DNA of 64,000 nt from assembly GCA_045544515.1 (NCBI GenBank), contig JAZPZD010000021.1, forward strand, positions 186,001-250,000, in the 5' to 3' direction. This DNA comes from RGIG8748 sp045544515. GTDB lineage: Bacteria; Bacillota; Clostridia; UMGS1810. A program made the position numbers and the translations under genes. Below are positions 1-8,321 of this stretch, piece by piece. Positions within the stretch are counted from its first letter, which is position 1, and each line of letters begins with the position of its first letter. The notes below the pieces were generated by a model. The model saw only the letters and a program-made list of their open reading frames with translations. It was not told the DNA's origin and searched no databases.

Positions 1-2
1 AC

Positions 3-530
3 TGTGACAACAGATTAACCCTTACAAGCCCCAGGGTAAGAGACGATGTAGAAAACGCTCTTGCAGAAACTATAAAGAAAGAGTATCCTGATGCAGAGGT
101 CCTTATGGGTACATCTACTGCAGGTATTGCACACGCAGCAATTACTGCACACATTCTCGATTTGCCAATGGGTTATGTTCGTTCTTCTTCCAAGGATCAT
201 GGCAGAGGCAACCAGATAGAAGGCAAGCTTGAAAAAGGTCAGAAGGTTGTAGTAGTAGAAGACCTTATTTCCACAGGCGGAAGCGTTATCGAGGTGGTAA
301 ATGTTTTAAGAGAAGCAGGAGCCGAGGTACTTGGAATTGTTTCTATACATACCTATGGTATGCAAAAGGGCATAGACAGACTTAAAGAAGCTAATGTCAA
401 AAATGTAAGCCTTACAAATTTTGATGTAGTAGCCGAGGTTGCGGCAGAAATCGGATATATCAAAGAAGAAGATGTGGCAAGACTTATCGCATTCAGAAAC
501 AACCCCTCTGACGAAAGCTGGATAAAATAA
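3..530 (+). CDS. pyrE: orotate phosphoribosyltransferase, C-terminal part
   Basis: Transfers phosphoribose from PRPP to orotate to make OMP in pyrimidine synthesis. The reading frame is open from the window edge and enters at CDNR, the conserved family motif, so the N-terminal part and start codon lie outside the window. The PRPP-binding signature VVVVEDLISTGGS is clear about two thirds of the way along the visible part. About 175 residues are visible, consistent with a protein of usual length cut at its N-terminus. It is followed after 22 bases by pyrB on the same strand, which fits a pyrimidine operon. I see nothing damaged in the visible part. Confidence 0.95.
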   Translation, partial: CDNRLTLTSPRVRDDVENALAETIKKEYPDAEVLMGTSTAGIAHAAITAHILDLPMGYVRSSSKDHGRGNQIEGKLEKGQKVVVVEDLISTGGSVIEVVNVLREAGAEVLGIVSIHTYGMQKGIDRLKEANVKNVSLTNFDVVAEVAAEIGYIKEEDVARLIAFRNNPSDESWIK

Positions 531-552
531 TATTTAAGAAAGGACAGACGCT

Positions 553-1467
553 ATGAGACACCTTATAGATATAATGGACCTTAGTGTAGAAGAAATAGAC
601 TCTCTTATAGAAACGGCAAAGGATATCATTGCAAACCCCGACAATTACAGAGAAAAATGCAGATACAAAAAGCTCGCTACTCTCTTTTTTGAACCGTCTA
701 CAAGAACAAGACTCAGTTTTGAGGCGGCTATGATGGAATTGGGCGGCAATGTGCTCGGATTTTCGGATGCTACTTCCAGCTCGGCTACCAAGGGCGAGAG
801 CGTATCTGATACCGTTGCGGTTGTATCGGGATATGCGGACATCATAGCAATGCGTCATCCCAAGGAGGGTGCTCCCGTTGTTGCTGCAGCAAAGAGTGAG
901 ATACCTGTTATAAACGCCGGAGACGGCGGACACAACCATCCCACACAAACTTTGGCCGACCTTCTTACTATCAAGATGGAAAAGGGCAGACTAAATAACT
1001 TAACTGTTGGCTTTTGCGGAGATTTGAAGTTTGGAAGAACAGTACATTCTCTGGTTGCTGCACTCTCGAGATATGAGGGAATAAAGTTTGTGTTTATTTC
1101 TCCCGAAGAGTTAAAGCTCCCTGGCTATGTCAAGGAAAGCTATTTAAAGAGCAAGGGGATTTCCTATGAGCAGACAACATCTTTGGAAGAGGTAATAGAC
1201 CAGCTTGATGTTGTATATATGACAAGAGTACAAAAAGAACGCTTCTTTAACGAAGAGGATTATTTAAGACTCAAAGACACATATATCCTCGATACAAAGA
1301 AGATGGAAAAGGCAAAGGATGATATGATAGTTATGCATCCTCTTCCCAGAGTAAACGAAATTTCTGTTGATGTTGATTTAGACAAGAGAGCGTGCTACTT
1401 TAAACAGACAAAATACGGAAAGCTCATGCGTATGGCACTTATTTTGAAACTTTTGGGGGTGGAGTAA
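553..1467 (+). CDS. pyrB: aspartate carbamoyltransferase catalytic chain
   Basis: Condenses carbamoyl phosphate with aspartate, the committed step of pyrimidine synthesis. The carbamoyl-phosphate loop FEPSTRTRLSFE lies near residue 45, HPTQTLADLL near residue 130 and the MHPLPRVNEI aspartate-site motif near residue 260. At 304 residues it has the normal family length. The stop codon is directly followed by the ATG of pyrI with no gap, so the two chains of the holoenzyme are probably translationally coupled. Start ATG is preceded by AAGGACAG at 539-546. Confidence 0.97.
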   Translation: MRHLIDIMDLSVEEIDSLIETAKDIIANPDNYREKCRYKKLATLFFEPSTRTRLSFEAAMMELGGNVLGFSDATSSSATKGESVSDTVAVVSGYADIIAMRHPKEGAPVVAAAKSEIPVINAGDGGHNHPTQTLADLLTIKMEKGRLNNLTVGFCGDLKFGRTVHSLVAALSRYEGIKFVFISPEELKLPGYVKESYLKSKGISYEQTTSLEEVIDQLDVVYMTRVQKERFFNEEDYLRLKDTYILDTKKMEKAKDDMIVMHPLPRVNEISVDVDLDKRACYFKQTKYGKLMRMALILKLLGVE

Positions 1468-1884
1468 ATGACAATAGATTCTATCAAAGACGGTATAGTA
1501 ATAGACCATATCAAATCCGGCAAGGCGATGGAAATATACAAGGTGTTGGGGTTGGAAGATACCGATTGCCAGGTGGCAATAATAAAAAATGCATCCAGCA
1601 AAAAGCTCGGCAAAAAGGATATAATAAAGATTGCCTCGGATATGAAGATTGACCTTGATGTACTTGGTTATATGGATCCGGACATTACTGTTAATATAAT
1701 CAAAGACGGAGCTCTGTCGGAGAAAAAGCATCTGGAACTCCCTCAAAAAATAACAGATGTTATAAAGTGCAAAAACCCCCGTTGTATCACTACAACAGAG
1801 CAGGGTATACACCATGTATTTGAATTAAAAGACAAAGAAAAAAGACTTTACAGATGTATGTACTGCGAAGCTAAAGCAGAATAA
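1468..1884 (+). CDS. pyrI: aspartate carbamoyltransferase regulatory chain
   Basis: Regulatory subunit that binds nucleotide effectors and holds the catalytic trimers together. The N-terminal nucleotide-binding domain begins with IKDGIVIDHIKSGKA, and the C-terminal zinc domain shows the four cysteines as CKNPRC and CMYC. Length 138 residues is near the short end of the family. It starts at the base following the pyrB stop codon and is the last gene before a strong terminator, so it ends the pyrimidine operon. Its presence implies allosteric rather than purely transcriptional control of PyrB. Confidence 0.95.
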   Translation: MTIDSIKDGIVIDHIKSGKAMEIYKVLGLEDTDCQVAIIKNASSKKLGKKDIIKIASDMKIDLDVLGYMDPDITVNIIKDGALSEKKHLELPQKITDVIKCKNPRCITTTEQGIHHVFELKDKEKRLYRCMYCEAKAE

Positions 1885-1924
1885 AAAAGTCTCCTGAAAT
1901 CAGTTGATTTCAGGAGACTTTTTT
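1885..1924. terminator. bidirectional intrinsic terminator between pyrI and the PocR/AraC regulator
   Basis: Perfect inverted repeat: 16-base arms at 1885-1900 and 1907-1922 around a six-base loop, with A-rich and T-rich flanks, so it can end transcription from both sides. The stop codon of the convergent regulator gene lies inside the right arm. Confidence 0.93.
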
Positions 1925-2789
1925 ATTCTGATATATTGTTTTTTGCTGACAGAATGGGATACCCTTTCTTGTATTCCTTGGGCGATACGCCATAGAACCT
2001 TTTAAATACTTTGGAAAAATAGTTGTAGTCGGGTATGCCTACCTCCACGCACACATCCTTTATCTTCATATCCTCATTTACGAGTAAGTTTTTTGCTCTT
2101 CGCATACGGATGTTTAGTATATAGTCACCTACAGTAAGTCCAAACCATTTGCGCCAAAGCGTATAAAGACGGTTTTTGGCAATAGAGAATTCTTCGCATA
2201 TATTGGACACCGAAATGGGAGATTGGATATTTGAGTTAATATATGTATGTATAGCGGTTACAAGCTCGTTTTCGGTAAAACTGATGTAGTTGTTTAAATA
2301 CAGCGACAAAAGGGCGGAATTCAGTATGTTTGATGCAGATTCTATTATATCAGTATCAAATCCTGCCAGTTTGCTGTAGGCGTCGTTAAGCCTTTTTTGC
2401 GGGATTTTAAGCTCTCGGCTTAACTTGTCAATTTCCTTTTTTGTAATTTCGGGAAAATCCTTGTCCTTTACCTGACCAAACATTATAAATCCGAGTACCT
2501 GCTCGCCGTATAGTATGGGAACAGCGGTATCCACAAGACCTGCATGGCACTTGTGAGTTGTGGCACACTTTTTTTGGTTGCAGTCGGATATTATTTTTCT
2601 GTCTGAACAAAGACACCTCTTCTTGCCAAGCGGGGAGCCTTTAATAAGTTTGCAAAATTCGCTCATCTTTTGCGGCTCATATGCAAGCTGATTCATATCG
2701 GTATCCCATACGCTTATTGTAAGTCCCGTTATTTTGTAAAAATCCAGCAGAAATTTTTGTATTTTTTCGATATCATAATTTATAACCAT
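1923..2789 (-). CDS. AraC-family transcriptional regulator with PocR sensory domain
   Basis: A two-domain regulator. Residues about 10-170 match the PocR ligand-binding domain, with the typical run FCKLIKGSPLGKKRC and CHAGLVDTAVPI including conserved cysteines; known members sense small organic molecules. The C-terminal hundred residues are an AraC HTH pair ending in FSKVFKRFYGVSPKEYKKGY. An in-frame ATG at 2801 exists, but it has no ribosome binding site and sits at the inferred transcription start; the ATG at 2789 has GGTGA (2795-2799) five bases upstream and is preferred, giving 288 residues. The gene is divergent from an isomerase/epimerase pair, which it probably controls. The ligand is not known. 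Confidence 0.9.
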   Translation of the reverse strand: MVINYDIEKIQKFLLDFYKITGLTISVWDTDMNQLAYEPQKMSEFCKLIKGSPLGKKRCLCSDRKIISDCNQKKCATTHKCHAGLVDTAVPILYGEQVLGFIMFGQVKDKDFPEITKKEIDKLSRELKIPQKRLNDAYSKLAGFDTDIIESASNILNSALLSLYLNNYISFTENELVTAIHTYINSNIQSPISVSNICEEFSIAKNRLYTLWRKWFGLTVGDYILNIRMRRAKNLLVNEDMKIKDVCVEVGIPDYNYFSKVFKRFYGVSPKEYKKGYPILSAKNNISE

Positions 2790-2806
2790 AGTATTCACCA
2801 TATATA

Positions 2807-2835
2807 ATTATATATTTTTAATGTTTTAAAGTCAA
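2807..2835 (-). promoter_or_regulatory. sigma-A promoter of the PocR/AraC regulator gene
   Basis: On the minus strand TTGACT (2830-2835), a 17-base spacer and TATAAT (2807-2812). The expected transcription start is near 2800, about ten bases before the ATG at 2789. Confidence 0.75.
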
Positions 2836-2847
2836 CACAAAAACCGA

Positions 2848-2927
2848 AAAATTGTCTTATTATTAAACAATTTTACTATTTTCGGGGCGTAATATTGCTA
2901 TTTTGTTTTGCAAAAATATTGTATAAT
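2848..2927 (+). promoter_or_regulatory. candidate activator-dependent promoter and operator of the isomerase/epimerase operon
   Basis: A perfect -10 box TATAAT lies at 2922-2927, but no recognisable -35 element sits 16-18 bases upstream. Upstream is an inverted repeat with eight-base arms AAAATTGT (2848-2855) and ACAATTTT (2867-2874). A good -10 box without a -35 box suggests dependence on an activator, and the divergent AraC-type regulator is the obvious candidate. The operator assignment is inference. Confidence 0.45.
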
Positions 2928-2966
2928 TATATCATACCAAAATATATCAAAAAGGAGAATTGTAAA

Positions 2967-4358
2967 ATGAAAGTTACATACGCACTTTTTATTGCTAACA
3001 GAGGTTTCTTCCCCGGAGAAGTAATCGCTACCGCAAGAGAAGAAATTACAAAAGCAATCACAGATGCAGGATATGACTACATATCCATGGACGAGAGCAA
3101 AACCCGTTACGGTGCTATCGAAACCCGTGAAGAGGGCAAGCTCTATGCTGAATTTTTAAAGGAAAACGAAGGCAAGTACCAGGGTATCGTGCTCTGTATG
3201 CCCAACTTCGGTGACGAAAACGGTGCACTCGAAGCATTCAAAAACATCGATGTTCCCGTGCTCGTTCAGGCATATCCCGATGAACTCGGTCTTATGGATT
3301 TTTCTCACAGAAGAGATGCTATGTGCGGTAAGTTTGCTATGTGCAATGTACTGCGTCAGGCAAACATTCCCTTTACACTCACAACAGACTTTGTATGCAA
3401 GCCCTCCGATGACTCTTTCAAAAAGGACTTGGAGCACTTTGGTGCTATCTGCCGTGTTGTTTGGGGTATGAAGAACTTCAATGTGGGTCAGATCGGTGCA
3501 AGAACTACTGCATTTAAGACAGTTCGTGTAGACGAATCCGCTATGGCAAAGATTGGTATCAATGTAGAAACTATCGACCTTAGCGAAGTTATCGACAGAA
3601 TATCCAAGGTTACAGACGAACAGGCTGCAGCTAAAAGAGACGAAATCCTCGCTGTTACCACATTCCAGAACTATCCCGAAGAAAAGCTTGTTAAAATCTG
3701 CAAGATGCAGGTTGTGTTAGAAGATATTGCAAAAGAATATGACCTTCAGGCAATGGGTGTAAGATGCTGGCCCGAGCTTGAAACTCAACTCGCAGTAGCT
3801 CCCTGTACAAATGTTGGTATCTTAAACGAAAAGGGTATTGCAACAGCTTGCGAAACAGATATCACAAACGCTGTTATGATGCGTGCAGTATCTCTTGCAG
3901 CAAACAGACCCACAACTCTTCTTGACTTTAACAATAACTATGGCGAAGACAAGTCTAAAGCGATATTCTTCCACTGCGGACCTATGCCGATTTCTCTTAT
4001 GGAAGGCAAAGGCGAAACTATCGAACACCTTATGTTCAAAAAGACCTTTGGTGACGGTACAGGTGTTGGCGTTAACAAAGGACAGATGCCATCGGGCACA
4101 ATTACCTTTGGTAGTGTAAGAACAGAAAACGGTAAGGTTAAAGCGTTTGTATCCAATGGTAAGTTTACCGATGACAAGTTCGATGCAGAATTCTTTGGCT
4201 CCGGTAAGGTAGTAGAAAAAGATGGTATATATGACATCTGCAACTACATGGCATTAAACGGATACAAGCACCATGTATGCGTAACTCTCGGCGACTACAG
4301 CAAGGCTGTACATGAAGCATTTGAAAAATATCTTGGAATAGAAACAGATTTGTTTTAA
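2967..4358 (+). CDS. L-fucose/L-arabinose isomerase-superfamily protein (sugar isomerase, substrate unknown)
   Basis: A 463-residue cytoplasmic protein of the fucose/arabinose isomerase fold, expected to interconvert an aldose and a ketose with a divalent metal. Family-like stretches are GQIGARTTAFKTVR near residue 178, RCWPELE near 270, CETDITNAVMMRA near 300 and FHCGPMPIS near 335; acidic residues and the histidine in these are plausible metal ligands. Start chosen at 2967 because GGAG (2954-2957) is correctly spaced; a longer open frame back to 2895 runs through the promoter. It is followed after 27 bases by a ketose 3-epimerase, which fits a pathway for a rare sugar. A paralogue of similar length occurs at 47274-48686. 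Exact sugar cannot be told from sequence. Confidence 0.85.
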   Translation: MKVTYALFIANRGFFPGEVIATAREEITKAITDAGYDYISMDESKTRYGAIETREEGKLYAEFLKENEGKYQGIVLCMPNFGDENGALEAFKNIDVPVLVQAYPDELGLMDFSHRRDAMCGKFAMCNVLRQANIPFTLTTDFVCKPSDDSFKKDLEHFGAICRVVWGMKNFNVGQIGARTTAFKTVRVDESAMAKIGINVETIDLSEVIDRISKVTDEQAAAKRDEILAVTTFQNYPEEKLVKICKMQVVLEDIAKEYDLQAMGVRCWPELETQLAVAPCTNVGILNEKGIATACETDITNAVMMRAVSLAANRPTTLLDFNNNYGEDKSKAIFFHCGPMPISLMEGKGETIEHLMFKKTFGDGTGVGVNKGQMPSGTITFGSVRTENGKVKAFVSNGKFTDDKFDAEFFGSGKVVEKDGIYDICNYMALNGYKHHVCVTLGDYSKAVHEAFEKYLGIETDLF

Positions 4359-4385
4359 TATATAATCGAAAGGTAGGAAAATGAA

Positions 4386-5270
4386 ATGAACAAATTAGGT
4401 ATTTTTATGAACTTCTGGGAGAAGAACTGGGACGCAGACCATGCAAAGTACATCAAAAAAGCTAAAGAAATCGGCTTTGATGTTCTCGAATTCCAGGCTC
4501 AGCCCCTCCTCGAAATGACAGATGATAAGATCCGTTCTCTCAAAGCTCTTGCAGATGAGGTAGGCATTGAGCTTACATACAGCTTGGGTCTTGACAGAGC
4601 ATACGATGTATCCTCTCTTGATGAGAGCATAAGAAAAGGCGGAGTTGAGTATCTGCAGAATATCGTAAGAAAGATGCATGTAGGCGGAGGTACACTTTTG
4701 TCCGGTGTAAGCTATGCAGGTTGGGGAACACCCGACAACTTCTTGGGTGACAAGCGTCCTTATTGGGAGCAGAGCATCAAGAGTATGAAAGAAATCATAA
4801 AGGTAGCAGAGGAATGCGGCGTTACATACTGTGTAGAAGCAGTTAACCGTTTTGAAACCTGCCTTATCAATACTGCACAGGAAGCTCTTAACTATGTAGC
4901 AGAAATTGACAGCCCCAACATCGGTGTTCTTCTCGATACATATCATATGAATATCGAAGAAAACAACATCGGCGATGCGATAAGATTAGTTGGTAACAAG
5001 CTCACCAGCTTCCACACAGGCGAAAACAACAGAACAGCTCCCGGCAGAGGCCATCTCGATTGGGATGAAATCTTCGGTGCACTTTCCGATATCAACTACA
5101 AGGGCAGAATCGTATCCGAACCTTTCGTAATGGAAGGCGGAGAGGTTGGCCGCGACATCCATGTATATCGTAATCTTGTGGATAATCCTACAGAAGCAGG
5201 CATTGATGCAGAAGCAGCTTATCTTCTTAACTTTGAAAAGGAAATGCTCAAAAAATACAATATGGCATAA
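4386..5270 (+). CDS. ketose 3-epimerase of the D-tagatose/D-psicose 3-epimerase family
   Basis: A 294-residue TIM-barrel enzyme of the sugar phosphate isomerase/epimerase superfamily. It resembles D-tagatose and D-psicose 3-epimerases closely in the active-site segments: EAVNRFE (catalytic glutamate), LLDTYHMNIEE (metal aspartate and the helix after it), FHTGENNRTAPGRG, and SEPFVMEGG (second catalytic glutamate). These enzymes invert C3 of free ketohexoses or related ketoses using Mn or Co. It is the second gene after the isomerase at 2967-4358 and ends just before a terminator, so the two form a small operon: isomerise an aldose to a ketose, then epimerise it. No kinase or transporter lies beside it. 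Confidence 0.88.
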   Translation: MNKLGIFMNFWEKNWDADHAKYIKKAKEIGFDVLEFQAQPLLEMTDDKIRSLKALADEVGIELTYSLGLDRAYDVSSLDESIRKGGVEYLQNIVRKMHVGGGTLLSGVSYAGWGTPDNFLGDKRPYWEQSIKSMKEIIKVAEECGVTYCVEAVNRFETCLINTAQEALNYVAEIDSPNIGVLLDTYHMNIEENNIGDAIRLVGNKLTSFHTGENNRTAPGRGHLDWDEIFGALSDINYKGRIVSEPFVMEGGEVGRDIHVYRNLVDNPTEAGIDAEAAYLLNFEKEMLKKYNMA

Positions 5271-5286
5271 TCCCGGAAAACATCAA

Positions 5287-5320
5287 AAAGGCAACTACCG
5301 AGTTGGTAGTTGCCTTTCTT
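5287..5320. terminator. bidirectional terminator between the epimerase gene and pckA
   Basis: Perfect 13-base arms at 5287-5299 and 5305-5317 with a five-base loop. T-rich tails exist on both strands, which suits the convergent genes on either side. Confidence 0.9.
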
Positions 5321-5337
5321 TATGCCATATTTAAATA

Positions 5338-6942
5338 TTATAATTCAGGACCAGCTTTAACAAGAGCCTTACCTGCATCGTTGCCTGTGTACTTATCAAA
5401 GTTCTTTACAAAACGAGCTGCGAGGTCTTTTGCCTTGTCATCCCACTCTTTAGCGTCAGCGTAGGTGTTTCTGGGGTCTAAGATGTTGGTGTCAACGCCG
5501 GGGAGCTCTGTGGGAACTGCGAGGTTAAAGTAGGGGATAGTCTTGGTTTCTGCCTTTAAGATAGAACCGTCCAAGATAGCGTCGATGATGCCTCTTGTAT
5601 CCTTAATGGAGATACGCTTGCCTGTGCCGTACCAACCTGTGTTTACGAGGTATGCTTTAGCACCGCTCTTTTCCATCTTCTTAACAAGCTCTTCTGCATA
5701 CTTTGTGGGGTGAAGTTCCAAGAAAGCCTGACCGAAGCAAGCAGAGAATGTAGGAGTAGGTTCGGTAATGCCGCGTTCTGTTCCTGCGAGCTTTGATGTA
5801 AATCCGGATAAGAAGTAGTACTGTGCCTGTTCGGGTGTAAGTACAGAAACAGGGGGAAGTACGCCGAATGCATCAGCAGAGAGGAATATTACATTTTTAG
5901 CATCGGGAGCTGCAGATACAGGACGAACAATCTTTTCGATGTGGTCGATGGGGTAGGAAACACGAGTGTTTTCTGTAACAGAATCGTCTGCAAAGTCGCA
6001 CACGCCGTTTTCATCTACTGTAACATTTTCAAGAAGTGCGTTACGCTTAATAGCATTGTAGATGTCGGGTTCGGAGTCTTTGTCAAGGTTGATAACCTTT
6101 GCATAGCATCCGCCTTCAAAGTTAAATACACCCTTGTCATCCCAGCCGTGCTCGTCGTCACCGATTAAAAGACGCTTGGGGTCTGTGGAAAGGGTAGTCT
6201 TACCTGTACCGGAAAGACCAAAGAAGAGGGCGGTGTTTTCGCCGTTCATATCTGTGTTAGCGGAGCAGTGCATGGAAGCCATTCCGTTTAAGGGGAGGAA
6301 GTAGTTCATCATAGAGAACATACCTTTTTTCATTTCTCCGCCGTACCAGGTGTTTAAGATAACCTGCTCGCGTGATGTAATGTTAAATACAGAAGCGGTT
6401 TCGGAGTTGAGTCCTAATTCCTTGTAATTTTCAACCTTTGCTTTGGAAGCGTTGTAGCTTACAAAGTCAGGCTCAAAGTTTTCTAATTCTTCTGCTGTGG
6501 GGTTGATGAACATATTCTTAACAAAGTGTGCCTGCCAAGCAACTTCCATAATAAATCTTATAGCCATACGGGAGTCTGCATTAGCACCGCAGAATACATC
6601 TACAACATAGAGCTTTTTATCGGATAATTCTTTTACAGCGATATCCTTAAGTGTTGCCCATGTGTCTTCGCTGCAGGGGTGGTTGTCGTTTTTAAATTCG
6701 TCAGATGTCCACCATACAGTGTCTTTGGAGTTTTCATCCATAACGATGAACTTGTCTTTGGGGGAACGACCGGGATAAATACCTGTCATTACATTAACTG
6801 CACCAAGTTCAGTTACAACACCTTTTTCGTAGCCTTCGAGAGTAGGATCGGTTTCAGCAGCAAAAAGCTCTTCATAAGAAGGATTATGAATGATTTCTTT
6901 TACTCCTGTAATTCCGTATTTGGTTAAATCCAATTGTTTCAT
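5338..6942 (-). CDS. pckA: phosphoenolpyruvate carboxykinase (ATP type)
   Basis: Interconverts PEP, CO2 and ADP with oxaloacetate and ATP. The 534-residue length is typical of the ATP-dependent family. The kinase-1a loop GLSGTGKTTLSTD is near residue 240 and ISIKDTRGIIDAI near 440. In an anaerobe with malate dehydrogenase, fumarase and fumarate reductase genes just upstream, it most likely works in the carboxylating direction, conserving one ATP while feeding the reductive branch to succinate. It has its own promoter at 7036-7064, separated by 129 bases from the carrier gene, so its expression can differ from the rest of the block. Ribosome binding site AGAGG precedes the ATG. Confidence 0.97.
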   Translation of the reverse strand: MKQLDLTKYGITGVKEIIHNPSYEELFAAETDPTLEGYEKGVVTELGAVNVMTGIYPGRSPKDKFIVMDENSKDTVWWTSDEFKNDNHPCSEDTWATLKDIAVKELSDKKLYVVDVFCGANADSRMAIRFIMEVAWQAHFVKNMFINPTAEELENFEPDFVSYNASKAKVENYKELGLNSETASVFNITSREQVILNTWYGGEMKKGMFSMMNYFLPLNGMASMHCSANTDMNGENTALFFGLSGTGKTTLSTDPKRLLIGDDEHGWDDKGVFNFEGGCYAKVINLDKDSEPDIYNAIKRNALLENVTVDENGVCDFADDSVTENTRVSYPIDHIEKIVRPVSAAPDAKNVIFLSADAFGVLPPVSVLTPEQAQYYFLSGFTSKLAGTERGITEPTPTFSACFGQAFLELHPTKYAEELVKKMEKSGAKAYLVNTGWYGTGKRISIKDTRGIIDAILDGSILKAETKTIPYFNLAVPTELPGVDTNILDPRNTYADAKEWDDKAKDLAARFVKNFDKYTGNDAGKALVKAGPEL

Positions 6943-7035
6943 AACTAACCTCTTTTCTGTTTTTTTATATTTGTAAATAATACACTATTATCATTATGCA
7001 CACATACATAGTCTTATATGAGCACAATCAAAATA

Positions 7036-7064
7036 ATGATACATTAAAATACCGAAAATGTCAA
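7036..7064 (-). promoter_or_regulatory. sigma-A promoter of pckA
   Basis: On the minus strand TTGACA (7059-7064), a 17-base spacer, and TATCAT (7036-7041). It leaves a leader of roughly 85 bases before the pckA ATG. Confidence 0.7.
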
Positions 7065-7071
7065 TATTTTA

Positions 7072-8304
7072 CTAAAATAATATTACAATAAATTGTGATA
7101 CCAGCACAACAGCAACAAGTGCTATCGGATATGTAGCGGCGTAAGCTGCGGCAACATCTTCTGTTTTTGCAACATGTATGAGAGTTCCAAGTGCCGGAGT
7201 ACTTGTCATACCGCCTGTAATAGAGCCCAAGATGTTGAGTACACTGATTTTCAGTATGTATTTAGCAAATACAAAGCCTACAATCATGGGTACTATTGTC
7301 ATAACTACACCGTATACAAAGTAGTCAATCTTAAATTCCTGTACAAATCTTGCACCGCCCGAAATTCCTGCTCCAATGAGAAACAGCATCAGACCAAGCT
7401 CTCTGAATACCTTAAGTGTGGTAACAGAAGGCATAATGCTTACTCTTCCTATTCTGCCAAAATGACCGAATACAAGAGCAGAAAGCAGGCATCCGCCTGT
7501 TGTTGTAAGTGAGAAAGTGGTACCATCTAAACCTTTTGACGATAGCGGTATCTTGATCATACCTATAAATATACCGATTACAGCCGCAATGGCAAAGGGT
7601 GCAATGCCGAAATCGTCAAGCTCTACAAGCTTAATAACCTTTCTTTTCGCACTGTCAGCTCCTTGAGCTGCAACAAGTTTTGCTCTTTCTTCATCTATAT
7701 TGATTTTTAGTATTTTGGGCATAAGCTGTACAAAAAGTACCACGCCTATTACACCAAAAATATATGCTATACCGTATCCGACAGATACAAGCTGTTCCAT
7801 TTCGGGAGATGCAACAGAAGCCTTTGCCGCAGAAAATGCGGGTGTAGAGGTAAGTGCACCGGCAAAAAGGCCCGAAACTATGGCAGAGAGCTTTTGCATA
7901 TCGGTTTCACCCATTATCTTGCCGATATATATGCAACCAAAGGCAGCCAGACCGCCTGTTATAATAATTATAAGTCCCAAAAGCACATACGAGGTAAAAT
8001 TCTTCTTCATATTGCTAAAAAACTTTGGACCTGCAATAAATCCCACCGAAGAAACAAAGAGTATAAGTCCCATATTTTCTACGATTTTAAGGGCATTGGT
8101 AGTATAGTCGGGCAGGTTGGCACTTAAATCATCATAGAAAAGGCAACCAAACACAAGTGCTATTATAAATACGCCTGCAGTACCGAGGGATACACCTTTG
8201 ATTGTAATTCTTCCGAGTGCGTATCCGATTGTTGCTATTGCAAAAACGCAAAACACAAGGAAGGTAATCCCGGAAATCGGGATAACACCGCCAAATAAAT
8301 TCAT
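7072..8304 (-). CDS. AspT/YidE/YbjL-type (AAE family) antiporter without RCK domain
   Basis: A 410-residue integral membrane protein with two repeats of hydrophobic segments. The first half carries LFAGALTSTPAFSAA and the second ITGGMTSTPALGTL; this duplicated G-(A/M)-x-T-S-T-P motif marks the aspartate:alanine exchanger family. In YidE and YbjL a pair of regulatory TrkA-C domains of about 150 residues sits between the halves; here only a short charged linker (around residues 200-230) is present. It lies 17 bases after frdA in the malate/fumarate/succinate block, so I infer export or exchange of a C4-dicarboxylate or aspartate. The substrate is not proven by sequence. Confidence 0.82.
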   Translation of the reverse strand: MNLFGGVIPISGITFLVFCVFAIATIGYALGRITIKGVSLGTAGVFIIALVFGCLFYDDLSANLPDYTTNALKIVENMGLILFVSSVGFIAGPKFFSNMKKNFTSYVLLGLIIIITGGLAAFGCIYIGKIMGETDMQKLSAIVSGLFAGALTSTPAFSAAKASVASPEMEQLVSVGYGIAYIFGVIGVVLFVQLMPKILKINIDEERAKLVAAQGADSAKRKVIKLVELDDFGIAPFAIAAVIGIFIGMIKIPLSSKGLDGTTFSLTTTGGCLLSALVFGHFGRIGRVSIMPSVTTLKVFRELGLMLFLIGAGISGGARFVQEFKIDYFVYGVVMTIVPMIVGFVFAKYILKISVLNILGSITGGMTSTPALGTLIHVAKTEDVAAAYAATYPIALVAVVLVSQFIVILF

Positions 8305-8321
8305 TATAAAGACCTCGATTC

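Noticed and set aside
2895..2966. Longer N-terminus for the first isomerase
   Set aside because: These 24 codons run through the -10 box and the ribosome binding site; translation from 2967 is well supported.
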